From assembly GCA_003013855.2 (NCBI GenBank), contig ML058407.1, positions 682,001 through 746,000 on the forward strand: 64,000 nt of DNA, given 5' to 3'. A model generated the notes under the pieces. It was given only the letters and a program-made list of their open reading frames with translations. It did no database searches and was not told where the DNA came from. Source of the stretch: Liriodendron chinense. Its lineage: Eukaryota > Streptophyta > Magnoliopsida > Magnoliales > Magnoliaceae. Both the position numbers and the translations under genes were made by a program. Shown piece by piece: positions 31,896-42,215 of the stretch; the stretch's first letter is position 1, and the number at the start of each line of letters is the position of its first letter.

Positions 31896-32480
31896 TGTTG
31901 AGCTCTTCATTATGCATATTCTAACCCCATTTCATCACTCATTATGCCAGGTTTTCATGATTTATAGACTAATCTAATGCATGGATTGGTGATTGTGGGG
32001 ATGAGAGAGAGGATTTATCAATTAAAGACTCAAAGACGCCATTTACAAGCAAAGAAGAGCAAAGGACTAAGCGTCAAAGGATGAAAGAAAGAAGTCAGAA
32101 AAAAGAAGAAAGAAAGCAGAAGAACATACCCAAGACCGGTCGTCCGACCGGTCCGATCACTCAACAGGAGGGGCCATATGGCAAATCTCACTAGACTGTC
32201 CAAGAGCAGTCGTATGACCGGTCGTCCACTACTTAGACCGGTCGTGCGATCGGTCCTTGAATTAAAATCCCGGATTCTGAAATTACCAAAACTCTCTGGA
32301 CGTTTTTCGCGTTTTTGAGACCGGTCGTGCGACTGGTCGTCCAGGAGCTCAGACCGATCATGCGATCGGTCATATGCATAATTATGCGTGTTCTACAAGC
32401 CCCAATTTTCTCTGCACACTACGTAACCTTGTGCAAATTCGAGAAGATTCCGACGCTGCGGAGCTTCCCCACTATAAAAG
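31896..32480 (+). repeat. 3' LTR of A, U3 part (truncated by D)
   Basis: TGTTGAGCTCTTC... up to the TATA box TATAAAAG at 32473-32480. GACCGGTC pairs with 12-bp spacing, partly decayed, lie at about 32134, 32204, 32236, 32319 and 32352. D starts at the base after the TATA box. Confidence 0.88.
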
Positions 32481-32880
32481 TGTTAATACACTTTATTTTG
32501 TCAATTGACGTGTTGGTTGGTCACGTCTTGTCGTGTGAGCCCTGGTGGAAGATTTGAATATCAAGACTTGAAGATTATGCTTCTTTCATTGCTAAAGCTC
32601 AAGCTAAAATAAGATCTCAGGTAAGTTGCATATAGATCGACCATAGGAAACCCAAAACATCAAAGAATGGCACAATGACTCACCTATCTTATCCCATTCC
32701 CTCTCGACCCTTGCACAAGTTGATCAGACTTGTGGTCCATGGCTGGTGCGAATCGTAATTGAAGATATGTCCAAACATTGGACCCCATGCACCTTATCAC
32801 TTCATGCTTGAAAGTAATCCGCTGCTATGTTGAAGGACTTGATCCAGCAAAACTTGCTGTGACAGATCATCTAAACAGCC

Positions 32881-33306
32881 GACCGGTCTTGATCGGTCGG
32901 CCAGAACTTCAAAATATATCCAGCAACCTTGTTGTAATAACAATGTCTAGACAGCCGACCGGTCTTGACCGGTCGGCTAGGCTCCTCAACACATGACAGC
33001 ACTTGCTGTGATTAACTCAGCTGGACAGCCGACCGGTCTTGACCGGTCGGCTAGCACTAAAGACCTGTCCAGCAGCTGAGCTTCATAAAGGCTGCCAAGG
33101 CAGTCGATCGGTCTTGACCGGTTGGCTAGGTGCATTAAAAGAAGACAGCAACCTTGCTATGAGAAAAACAATTGGATAGCCGACCGGTCTTAACCGGTCG
33201 GCCAGTAGAACAAAATCATTCCAGCAAGCTCAGCCGACCGGTCTTAACCGGTCGGCCTGCATTCCAATTCTGTCCAGCAAGGTATACCGACCGGTCTTGA
33301 CCGGTT
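32881..33306 (+). promoter_or_regulatory. GACCGGTC pair array, D LTR
   Basis: Seven pairs start near 32881, 32957, 33031, 33105, 33182, 33234 and 33289, usually as GCCGACCGGTC-TT-GACCGGTCGG. Spacing between pairs is about 74-77 bp in the first five and 52-55 bp in the last three. The flanks often create GCCGAC on both strands, the core of the drought and cold response element bound by DREB/CBF factors. The array ends about 125 bp upstream of the TATA box. Confidence 0.75.
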
Positions 33307-33429
33307 GGTCAGTCCTAGATGTGGCCCAACCTTTTTGAATTGCGATCGGTTTGTCCGACTGGTTGAGACCTCCCTCTGATAGGTCGGACGTGACCGTTTT
33401 TTATCCGTTGGGGCCATCATTTGGGGCTC

Positions 33430-33435
33430 TATATA
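33430..33435 (+). promoter_or_regulatory. TATA box of D LTR
   Basis: TATATA in GGCTCTATATAGCC, downstream of the palindrome array. Confidence 0.65.
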
Positions 33436-34695
33436 GCCATAACTTGTGGTCTTTCATGGCATGCATTCAACACCCTTCAAGAGCTAAGAGAGAGAGTCTT
33501 TACTCACATCCTCCTACCCTCCTTGCTCTTAACTCCCTTAAGTTCATCGTTCAAACGTAGCCATTAATGGGTTGTCATTGAGTATTCAAATCTCGGTTTG
33601 AAGTATGAACTCAAGATCTTCATTCATGGCTGACCTACCATCGGAATATCTTTATGAGGTCGTTTGTAGCCATTGAATGCTTGAATTTTGGTAGTTCCCT
33701 CATAACTATTGCATTGAATAGGCAAGAGGAACTTGACCAACTCTCTCCCAACTACCCGGCATAATCATAATCACATCATTTGCATCGGTAGCTGATCTTG
33801 GGAGCACAAAGAGAAGCTGAAGCACGTGGAGCTGAAGCTACTCATCAAAGGCATCGAATCGGGGCTCAATCGTCTATGTATGTCTAGTATTTGAGAGTCC
33901 ATTTATTGAATCACTATTCCCTAGATTGGGAAACTCCGGCGGGACTGTACGTGACCGTCCTTGGATTAGGATTGGTGAGAGTTTGAGATCCAAACTCGTT
34001 AAGTCCCTGGATTGGGCCATCGGCAGATGGTAAACGCGGTTGTTAGGGCTCAAATTTGTACCCATTATAAAATAGTATTTAGTGATACATCTATGACGAT
34101 TTGGACCGATTTCAAGATCCGAAATACTCAGAAAACGCCAGTGCAACCCAAACATGCGCGATCATGACCGAAACCTACAAATGCTATTTTAGGGTGGAAT
34201 CAGACATGCGGATTACTGCCAAATGATCCAAAATGCCCTAAAACCCTTAACCTGCAAGTTTCAAGGTCGCACGATGCATATCTTTACCCGCGCGCTTCCA
34301 AATGCATTTTTACCCTGACCGTATCCGACTATAAGGGCCTGAAAGCTTACAGGTACCATTTCAGGCTGGAATTAGACATGCAGATGGCTGCCAAATGATT
34401 CGGAATGCCCAAAAAACCTTAAGTAGCAATTTTGAAGTCCTTGCGGTGCATATTTCCATGTGCGCGCTTCTCGGAACAATATTCCTATGCAAAGAGCTGA
34501 TCGGGAGGGTCCAAATTGGGAAAGAACTACCAAAATTTACAGCAGATGACCATCGGTACCCCACCCCGTTCATTTAGGAGGTCGATTATGGCCTAAAAGC
34601 GGCTTGGCGTCAGTGACTTTGGTATCTGAAAAGGTAGCCCCCCTTTGAAGGTCGCCCGTCGGAGCCCAAAACCTGAAATATTCTAAGGGATGGAA

Positions 34696-34897
34696 CATGC
34701 ATTCGTTCACTCTCTCTCCACATGCATTTGTTCACTCTCTCTCTACATGCATTTCGTTTCTCTCTCCACATGCATTCGTTCACTCTCTCTCCACATGCAT
34801 TCGTTCACTCTCTCTCCACATGCATTTGTTTCTCTCTCCACATGCATTCGTTCACTCTCTCTCCACATGCATTCGTTCACTCTCTCTCCACATGCGG
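34696..34897 (+). repeat. 25-bp CATGCA + CT-run array in E 5' LTR
   Basis: CATGCAT recurs at 34696, 34721, 34746, 34769, 34794, 34819, 34841 and 34866 and ends with CATGCGG at 34891. Each unit is CACATGCATTCGTTCACTCTCTCT or a close variant. The 3' LTR has only two units (49696, 49721) before the same end (49746). CATGCA is the RY core bound by plant B3 factors, and CT runs are GAGA-type sites. Tiny reading frames across it are artefacts. Confidence 0.85.
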
Positions 34898-35044
34898 ATG
34901 ACATGAGGAGACATGCATTTGCCCTCTCACCACATGCGCATGAGAGCTCTCTCTCTCCCCTTTCAATATTCTAAATAAAATAAAAATATAAAAAATCATG
35001 AAAATATTCTAAGTGGGGCCACATGCGGCAAACACAGAGGCCAC

Positions 35045-36986
35045 TGTTCGCTCGCCTCAAGTGTAAGGCTGCGATGTAGTAATAAAACTCGGTAAGACCG
35101 AGGTCGATCCACAGGGAAATAGGTAAACAATTCCAAGTACTCTAATAACTAGAATCTAAGAAGTTTAAGAAAGTAGTTTTTCACATGAAATAGGAAAATC
35201 TGAAAATAAGAAGAACTAAAGCATCAATGATCCACTTGTAGTAGTCTAATGCGAATCCATTCATCCAAGTACAACACAATTAGAATCGAAGTCCTATCTC
35301 TCATCTAATTGGAAGATATAACATTCAAGCACAAATAGTCCCACTTAAATCTGGAAATCAGATATTTAGTTCTAATGGAGCACATAGAACTTGAACTTGT
35401 AGCCTTCGGAGTAACAGCCATGCCTATAGACTATGGCATGCTCAATCAAGGGTTACTACAATTCGAATTCAAACAACCCAATCATGGTAATCTCAGAGAA
35501 TTGCAAGGAACTCATGTCCGGAGCACACAAACTCTCACAAAACTTTTAAAAAACCAAACTTTATTCAAACTAGAACTTCAAAATCCAAAATTAAGAAAAG
35601 GGTACTTGAAATAAAAGAATTAAAGCATTGGAACCAACTACAAATTTCACCTCTAGCTCTAGCTAAGAGGTTAGCTAAGGAAAAGCATATAAAAACTAGA
35701 ACTAGAACTAAGAAAAGGAAGAAAAACTAGCTGTAGGAGGCTAGGTAGCCTCCTAGGACTTGAACGTCCTTGCTTGATTTGGAATAGAAGAGAGCACCTC
35801 CTTTTATAGTGCAGCAATAGTACAGCAACATAGCAAAATTTGTTTCGCTTGGTACGGCTTAACCAATGGTCAGATTGCTTTAAATTTGATTTGTTGCTTC
35901 CTTGTAATGTGATCTTCCTCATAGATGATTTAGATTTCCAAGATTATCCTCTGAATGGGCCCACCAATCATATCACCGACCGCCTCTCAAAATCGCGCAC
36001 TTCGGGTACCTTCAGAACCAGTCATCTTGCTTTCAACGCTCCGGAGTGTACAGATGTCGGATTGATCCCAAATTTTGAACATTGGTAGAAAACTTCATCC
36101 TCTACATGATAGATAGATTAGATTGTCCAAAAAAATCCCAGAATATGGTCCGAAAATTAGAACACTTAGGGCTTTTATAAACTCTGCGCAGTTGGATCTT
36201 TCTGGATGGTCCATCTTTCTTCAACCGATACGATCAAACCACACATCCTTTTGATCTGAAAATTTTGTGGTTATTCATATATGAATGTGGTCTAAACTAT
36301 GGTCAAAGTAGATTCTTCATATCATCAATGATGGGTCACTTGGACCGGCCCAGATTGGAACAGTGAAATCTGGAACTTTCTAGACAGTTCGTATTGTTTT
36401 AGCCACCACGATCAATCCGTAGCTCCGATCGACACGAAACCACTTGGGTTAGTTCGGCGTCGAGCTCCTCTTCGACATGGATGTATTGGATTTCCAAATA
36501 TCATCAAGATGAGCTCAAAAAACTGTTCTGAAAATCCAAAAACGGGAATAGCTTGCTGCCTGAAATCTGGAAGTGTAAAATTTCATGGCCGACCGGTCTT
36601 GACCGGTCGGACAGGGCTGGCTGACCGGTCTTGACTGGTCTAGACCTGTCTGGCAGGTGTCCAGGGAGTGTAGCCGATCGGTCTAGACCAGTCTTGACTG
36701 GTCGGGCCTTCTTGGCCGACCGGTCTAGACCGGTCGGACCCAGTTTTTGCATTGTCTCTTCTTTCTTTTCTTCTCTCCTTCCTCTCTCTTTGCTTTCTTC
36801 TTTCTTTGGCACACCTTGGGTCTTCATCCAAGGCTCCTAAATGTCTCTTCCTGGTCTCCAATTAGATGAAGTCTTCTCTCATTCCTACAATCACAAAACC
36901 TGCATTAGATGGGTCTTTTAAACATGCAAACCATGCATATAATGTGATGTAATGGGCCATATCATGTATAAATTGGAGGTTCAACA
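35045..36986 (-). mobile_element. F: solo LTR of an X-type Athila element, TSD GCCAC
   Basis: On the minus strand it runs TGTTGAACCTCC...GAGCGAACA, 1942 bp, with GCCAC at 35040-35044 and 36987-36991. The empty site is preserved in the other LTR of E near 49890 (GAGGCCACATGCGCCC). It contains four GACCGGTC-type pairs (36591-36735), a TATA box (minus, 35801-35808) and the stem-loop (35650-35670). No internal coding sequence is present, so it is a recombination product of a full element. Confidence 0.95.
35650..35670 (-). other. Conserved R/U5 stem-loop, F copy
   Basis: On the minus strand CCTCTTAGC / GCTAGAGG with loop TAGA, 138 bp after the TATA box. Eight pairs form with one unpaired T in the 5' arm. 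Confidence 0.65.
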
Positions 36987-38565
36987 GCCACATGCACCCA
37001 TACCAAGGGCACATGAGCCCACACCAAGCCACATGCGCCTGATGCATGGTGACATGCGCATGATTCCCATCACATGCGAATGACTCCTCTCTCCAAATGC
37101 ATGCGCATGCTCTCCCTTTTGCAAACAACATATGCCCGGTACCCGATACCCGATTAACATGCTATAAATACCCCTCTACTTGATGAGACAGGGATGAGAT
37201 CATCACTCCCAGAGCACTCTTCTTGCAGAGGTAAAAATTCTTCACCGGAATCCTCACCGAGATAAAGACATGCGCCCATCCTTCGCCGGATGCCCTCGTC
37301 GGAAAGGGATTTCTCCCACCGGAGCAAAATCCTCCAAGTCCCATGGGACATGCGCTCATCCTTTTATTGGAAGCAAATGGGAAATTTCTCAAGTCCTTGG
37401 AGGACATGCGCCCAAGGGAGAAGCCACATGCGCACAAGTGCGCCTAAGGGAGAAGCCACATGCGCACAAGTGAGCCCAAGGGGCAGGCACATGCGCTTAC
37501 CTCCCTTCCCTTCCATCTCTCTCCTCACTTTTCTCTCACATGCGCTTGGGATGGGATCACATGCACCCAACTTGAGATCACATGCGCCCACACCCCATGG
37601 GAGATGTGCCTGGACGCTGATGGGGAGGTGAGGCCTTCTGTGATGTGGCCCGCCTTTGATGTGGCCCACATTCCGATCAAGAGGACGCTCCTAGACACAC
37701 ATCAATGCCCTCTATCCATCCCCCGGATCGGATTCGCCAACGGTCGATGTTAAGTGGGCCAAATCAGCAATTTGATCAAAAAGGGCCAACACTTAGCCAA
37801 TATTGCAAACCTCGAAAACCCTTCCGAAAGAGCCGAAAACGGTCGAAATCGAGAGGAATCGAGCGGAATTTGACCGAACCCGAGAGGGAGACTTCTCTCC
37901 GCCATAACATGATATATCATAATCATGCACTGCAACAAGGTTATCCAAACTCAGGAGCCCCAAATACCTTAATCAAGTGGTCAGCAGGCCCACTCCTTAG
38001 TTGTTTTTAGCCCTGGAAAGTGCCCAGTCGGCTCGGAAATAGACCCATGCTAAACAAAATCGAAATGCGATCGCACTGCGACCCTCGTGGACATAATCCA
38101 CCCCTTATCCAAAGACGATCGTGATAAGGTATTCACCAAATCCTCCGATAAGATCGTAAACAGGCCCTGGGAAGTGCCCTAATGGCCCAAATACCTACAA
38201 ATGCCAAGTGAAATCAATCACGATCGTAAAGACACGAGGGCAAAATATCGACGACATAAAGATAATACGAAGCGGGTTGATCAAAGGAAATGCATAATTT
38301 GTCTGATACACTTAACATCTAGCATAAATGCGATCTTCTCTTGAGCATGCATAAAGCATAGTTACTTTGTACTGTACTCATTTGCATCCATTGCATGAAT
38401 TTATTTCATCTCGGATCGAATTACGAAACTAAATCAAAGGGGACTATGGTTATCATCGAAAATCGTAACCAAAGAGTTTTAAACGTCTGAAATACTTCTT
38501 TGTTAAGACCAGTTGATGTGAGTCCTGTCCAAGGTGGGATCCATCAGTTGAGTGGCTAAGGTAAT

Positions 38566-39390
38566 GAGTGCCTTCCAGTAAGTCACCCGTCCCATCAGAG
38601 ACGGTCACTGGCCTTGGTTGCAGTAAGTGGATGCCCTGAAGTGTATCTTTGAAAGTCATATCGTCCATAGAGACACGTCATGACACTGAGATATACGACT
38701 CGGTCGAAACCCTGGTCGCACAAAGATCCCATGGAGTGCCTTCCAGCAAGTCACTCGTCCCATCGGAGACGGTCACTGGCCCTGGTTGCAGTAAGTGGAC
38801 GCCCTGGAATGTATCTTCGAAAGTCATATCGTCCATAGAGACGCGTCATGACACTGAGATATACGACTCGGTCGAAACCCTGTTTGCACAAAGATCCCAT
38901 GGAGTGCCTTCCAGCAAGTCACCCGTCCCATCGGAGACGGTCACTGGCCCTGGTTGCAGTAAGTGGATGCCCTGGAGTGTATCTTTGAAAGTCATATCGT
39001 CCATCGAGACGCGTCATGACACTGAGATATACGACTCGGTCGAAACCCTGTTTGCACAAAGACCCCATGGAGTGCCCTCCAATAAGTCACCCGTCCCATC
39101 GGAGATGGTCACTGGCCCTAGTTGCAGTAAGTGGATGCCCTGGAGTGTATCTTCGAAAGTCATATCGTTCATAGAGACGCGTCATGACACTGAGATATAC
39201 GACTAGGTCGAAACCCTGTTTGCACAAAGACCCCATGGAGTACCTTCCAGCAAGTCACCCGTCTCATCGGAGACGGTCACTGGCCCTGGTTGCACTAAAC
39301 GGAAACCGTGAAGTGTATCCCTGAAAGTCATATCGTCCATAGAGACGCGTCATGACACTAAGATATACGATTCGGTTAAAATCCTGGTTG
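38566..39390 (+). repeat. 168-bp tandem repeat, five copies, in E 5' LTR
   Basis: Units start at 38566, 38734, 38902, 39070 and 39238, exactly 168 bp apart. GTCATATCGTCC... recurs at 38655, 38823, 38991, 39159 and, as a variant unit, 39327. The 3' LTR holds three copies (markers at 51563, 55361 and 55529 with G between the first two). The unit is 56 codons long, so an open frame appears by chance; I do not call a gene. Confidence 0.93.
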
Positions 39391-39985
39391 CTACTCAACT
39401 AGGAATGCCCGAGGAGTATGGGACCGACATCTAACTGGTCTTAACGATGGCTTAGTCCATAATAAATCCTAGACTTGGTTTCTACGACCATGAACTCGAG
39501 ACTATAATCCCTAACGATTTAAACTACTTGCTCGATCTATCCGAGCTTCATTCCTTTAATATTCCATCTATTGTATAACTGCAATTCATAGCTGGAATCT
39601 TGTCGCTTTGTGCCATGGTTTTCTCCCGTAAGGGTTTCCACGTAAAAATCTCTGTGTTGTCTATGCTGTGCTTTATTTATATTTATGCTCCTTTAATGCT
39701 TTATTTAACTCATTTATGATACATGCATGCATTTAGTTTTGCCTTCTAATCAAGGGTGATCATCCGTTGATGTAATTAATGGTTCGCGACCAGCTAACAG
39801 CCCGGAATGTAAAAGATCTCGGAATCTCTGGAATAAAATTCACCACGCGGTGCTTTCTCGTGTATACTTTGTGATTGCTTATGATTGTCTATGAATGTCT
39901 CTATACTCAGAATTCCCTCAGAATAATGAAACACCGGAAAAAGACTGTCGACGAGCAGTTTCGATTTTTCTAAGCTCTAACAAAC

Positions 39986-40003
39986 TGGCGACTCTGCTGG
40001 GGA
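39986..40003 (+). other. Primer-binding site of E
   Basis: TGGCGACTCTGCTGGGGA starts three bases after the LTR end. It is of the TGGCGACTC type used by Ogre/Tat elements. A second copy, TGGCGACTCTCAACGGG, lies at 40136. Confidence 0.88.
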
Positions 40004-40302
40004 ATCGAACAATACCAGAATCTCTGGTTATTTCTTAGTGAATAGACATTCTATGATAAATCATTCGCAAACACGGAGGTATACGTGAGAAAGCTCCGCT
40101 GGGAGAAATGTTCGGCGCCTTTACGGGTGCCAAACTGGCGACTCTCAACGGGAACGTTCTTCCCTTCATCTTTAAAGCAAAAGTTTTCCAAAAGAATTTC
40201 AAAATCTCGCATGGCATGTATATGATTTGCACTTATATGCTTTTGTCAGTCATTGAGCCATATTGCGATTGGTAAGGACGTGTCTTCTCTCCTTTCAAAG
40301 GT

Positions 40303-40722
40303 GTGGGGTGTTCTAATGTGCGTGTGACTGTGCAGAAAGACAGAAAAGAATCAACCATCAAAACTATACAAATGACAGCCACTATGTTCTTCCTAGCTTC
40401 TGGGGGATTTTACTTCCCTCACCTCGTGACAGTAGAAACAATGATTCCTGAAGCCGATTGGCAACTCGTCCAGAGACGCCGATCACCAAAGAAAGTCGAA
40501 AGCAGACAAGTGACTTCAGTTAGAGCAGAAACAGCGAAGACACAGAGTAGTGTGAGGAAACAGTGGAAGCCGGTCCGCAGGAATGAAACCCGCAATGCTA
40601 TCAGAGCTACCGTGTCACCCAGGCCAGAATTCTCCTTCGTCGCTGTCGATTTCCCGGTAATGACGGGAACAACACTACCAGTCAAAACGCCGAATCAATT
40701 CACTATCCGAAGATTGACCTGA
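40303..40722 (+). CDS. Leader ORF of E, unknown function
   Basis: A 139-residue frame between the PBS and gag. It is basic overall, with clusters such as RRRSPKKVESR and RKQWKPVRRNETR, and a hydrophobic patch near residue 30. I do not recognise a domain. Ogre-type elements are known to have an extra ORF before gag, and this could be its equivalent. It may also be a remnant of the Gag N-terminus, since it ends just before the gag-related frame at 40730. Weak call. Confidence 0.4.
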   Translation: MGCSNVRVTVQKDRKESTIKTIQMTATMFFLASGGFYFPHLVTVETMIPEADWQLVQRRRSPKKVESRQVTSVRAETAKTQSSVRKQWKPVRRNETRNAIRATVSPRPEFSFVAVDFPVMTGTTLPVKTPNQFTIRRLT

Positions 40723-40729
40723 GACTGCA

Positions 40730-42209
40730 ATGAAGGCATGCTCTACTGAAACTAATATGACCAGTGCTAGACCACAGCGAGTGCAGGTTGCAGTGGTGCA
40801 AGTCGTAGAAAGGGAGGAGAGTGAGCAAGATGCAGAGCTGCCTCCGATCCAAGAGCAAATAGATGAAATCATTCAGGTCCAAGAAGACACAGCCAGAGAG
40901 ATCAGAGAAATAAAAGAAGCATTAGTGGCTCTAGTCGCCCAGGGGGCAATCAGAAGCCCAACTATTCCCTTTGGACAACCACTGGGAGAGTCACAGGATA
41001 CAACAGGAGAACCAGTAGCCGTAGAACCACAAATTCACCCTAGGAATGCTGCATTCGAGCGTGCACTGCCGTAATCATCTCATGCCATGAAAGAAGAGTT
41101 GTCCTAGACAGTCGCGAACCTGATGCGTCAGGAAAGAGAAAAGGGGAAGATAGGAAAATATATATATCGGGTACCGTATCCGTCCGAAGTTAACGAAATC
41201 CCTGTTCCCTGACGAATTTAAGCATCCCGACTTCCCACAATTCGACGGGAAAGGGTCACTAGAGGAACATATGACCCAATTTATGACGGTGCTAGGGAAT
41301 TTGTCTGTAGTACCTCAATATTGCCTCCGATTGTTTGGATCGACGCTGACTGGAAAGGCATTTCAATGGTATATGCCATTACCCGCAGGGTCTATCAAGA
41401 CCTGGGATCAGATGCAAGATTTGTTCAGTTCCAAATTTTTCTCCACTGAGCGAGAAGTCTCGCTGACGGATTTAGCCTTAGTCCATCAGAGGCAAGGAGA
41501 GTCAGTCGAGGCGTTTATTGACAGATGGGGAGCCATAGCGGAGCAATGCCGAGAGTTGCCTAGCGAGCCTGAGCAAGTCAAGATGTGCACCCAAGCCATG
41601 GATCCAATAATCTTGTTTGGTTTATCCGGACACAATTTCTCAACGTTCAGGGACCTAGTGACAAAGGCCCATATGGTAGAGGAAGCCACGCTAAGAACGC
41701 AATTCAAAGCGGAGAGACCGAAGCGTGAGATCGGGAAGACGGTCACATCAAGTTACGTCGACAAAAGCAAAGCCTCGAAAGATCGAAAACAGCCACATCT
41801 AGAACACGAGATTAAAGGCAAGCCAACAGAAACTCATTTCAGAGCCGAAGGGCCACGAAAAATGAAAAGGATGACGATTGTCGGATGGGGCAGGGTAGAA
41901 GGACGTTACTCGTTTGACCCGGAAGACCTTATCCCAATAATGGAACGCCTAGTCGAAGAAGGGGAGCTACAATTGCCAGAACTGATTCGACCAGAGGAAG
42001 CAGGACAAACAGATGCCCCCAATTATTGTAAGTATCATCGAAGCCTGGGACATGAGACGGGAGAATGCCTCGTCTTGAAAGGGAAAGTACAGAGACTGAT
42101 CAACCAAGGTACTATTAAACTAATGACAGATGAAATCAGTCGGGCTACGTCAGCTGTGGTGACAATAGCACCTATGATAACACCAGTTCATGACGAAAGA
42201 CTGGTATAA
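40730..42209 (+). pseudogene. Gag of E, first copy (frameshifted)
   Basis: The frame from 40730 to 41074 encodes an N-terminal region with a Glu-rich heptad-like stretch (REESEQDAELPPIQEQIDEI). Stops and shifts follow between 41074 and 41200. From about 41200 a frame in phase with 41271 carries the Gag core (FPQFDGKG, FGSTLTGKAFQWYMPL, FFSTEREVSLTDLALVHQ), and near 42028 the knuckle C-x2-H-x4-H-x4-C (CKYHRSLGHETGEC). It ends at TAA 42209. This type of Gag core and knuckle matches Tat-group elements, including C. Confidence 0.82.
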
Positions 42210-42215
42210 ACAACA

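Larger units (their letters stand above)
28034..32480 (+). mobile_element. Element A, right part (RT to 3' LTR)
   Basis: This continues element A from 9633. It includes RT, RNase H, integrase, the non-coding 3' region, the PPT (31884-31895) and the first 585 bp of the 3' LTR, which is then cut by element D at 32481. The rest of this LTR should lie beyond the right edge of the window, after D. Confidence 0.9.
32481..34040 (+). repeat. 5' LTR of D, first part (split by E)
   Basis: TGTTAATACACTTTATTTTG... through the GACCGGTC array and TATA box to GTAAACGCGGT, where E is inserted. The second part is at 56189-56586; together they make about 1.96 kb. Confidence 0.82.
34041..39982 (+). repeat. 5' LTR of E (about 4.0 kb without F)
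   Basis: TGTTAGGGCTCAAATTT...GCTCTAACA. Removing F and one GCCAC leaves 3995 bp, against 3515 bp for the 3' LTR treated the same way. The 480-bp gap is explained by two extra 168-bp units and about six extra 25-bp units here. A TATA box CTATAAATACC lies near 37163, so some 2.8 kb of the LTR would be downstream of it. Confidence 0.92.

Noticed and set aside
34690..34974. CRISPR-like short regular repeats (25 bp) and overlapping small frames
   Set aside because: Units are directly adjacent with no unique spacers, and they lie in a plant retrotransposon LTR.
37154..37753. Overlapping frames of about 100 residues, repeated at 50062-50662
   Set aside because: They lie in the LTR of E on both strands and are driven by CATGCGC words; both LTRs simply share them.
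38649..39206. 185-residue frame with a 56-residue repeat
   Set aside because: It is the 168-bp tandem repeat read through. It lies in an LTR, and the 3' LTR has fewer units; no domain is seen.
40303..40722. Start of a host gene
   Set aside because: It lies between PBS and gag of E, so it belongs to the element; kept only as a weak leader ORF.
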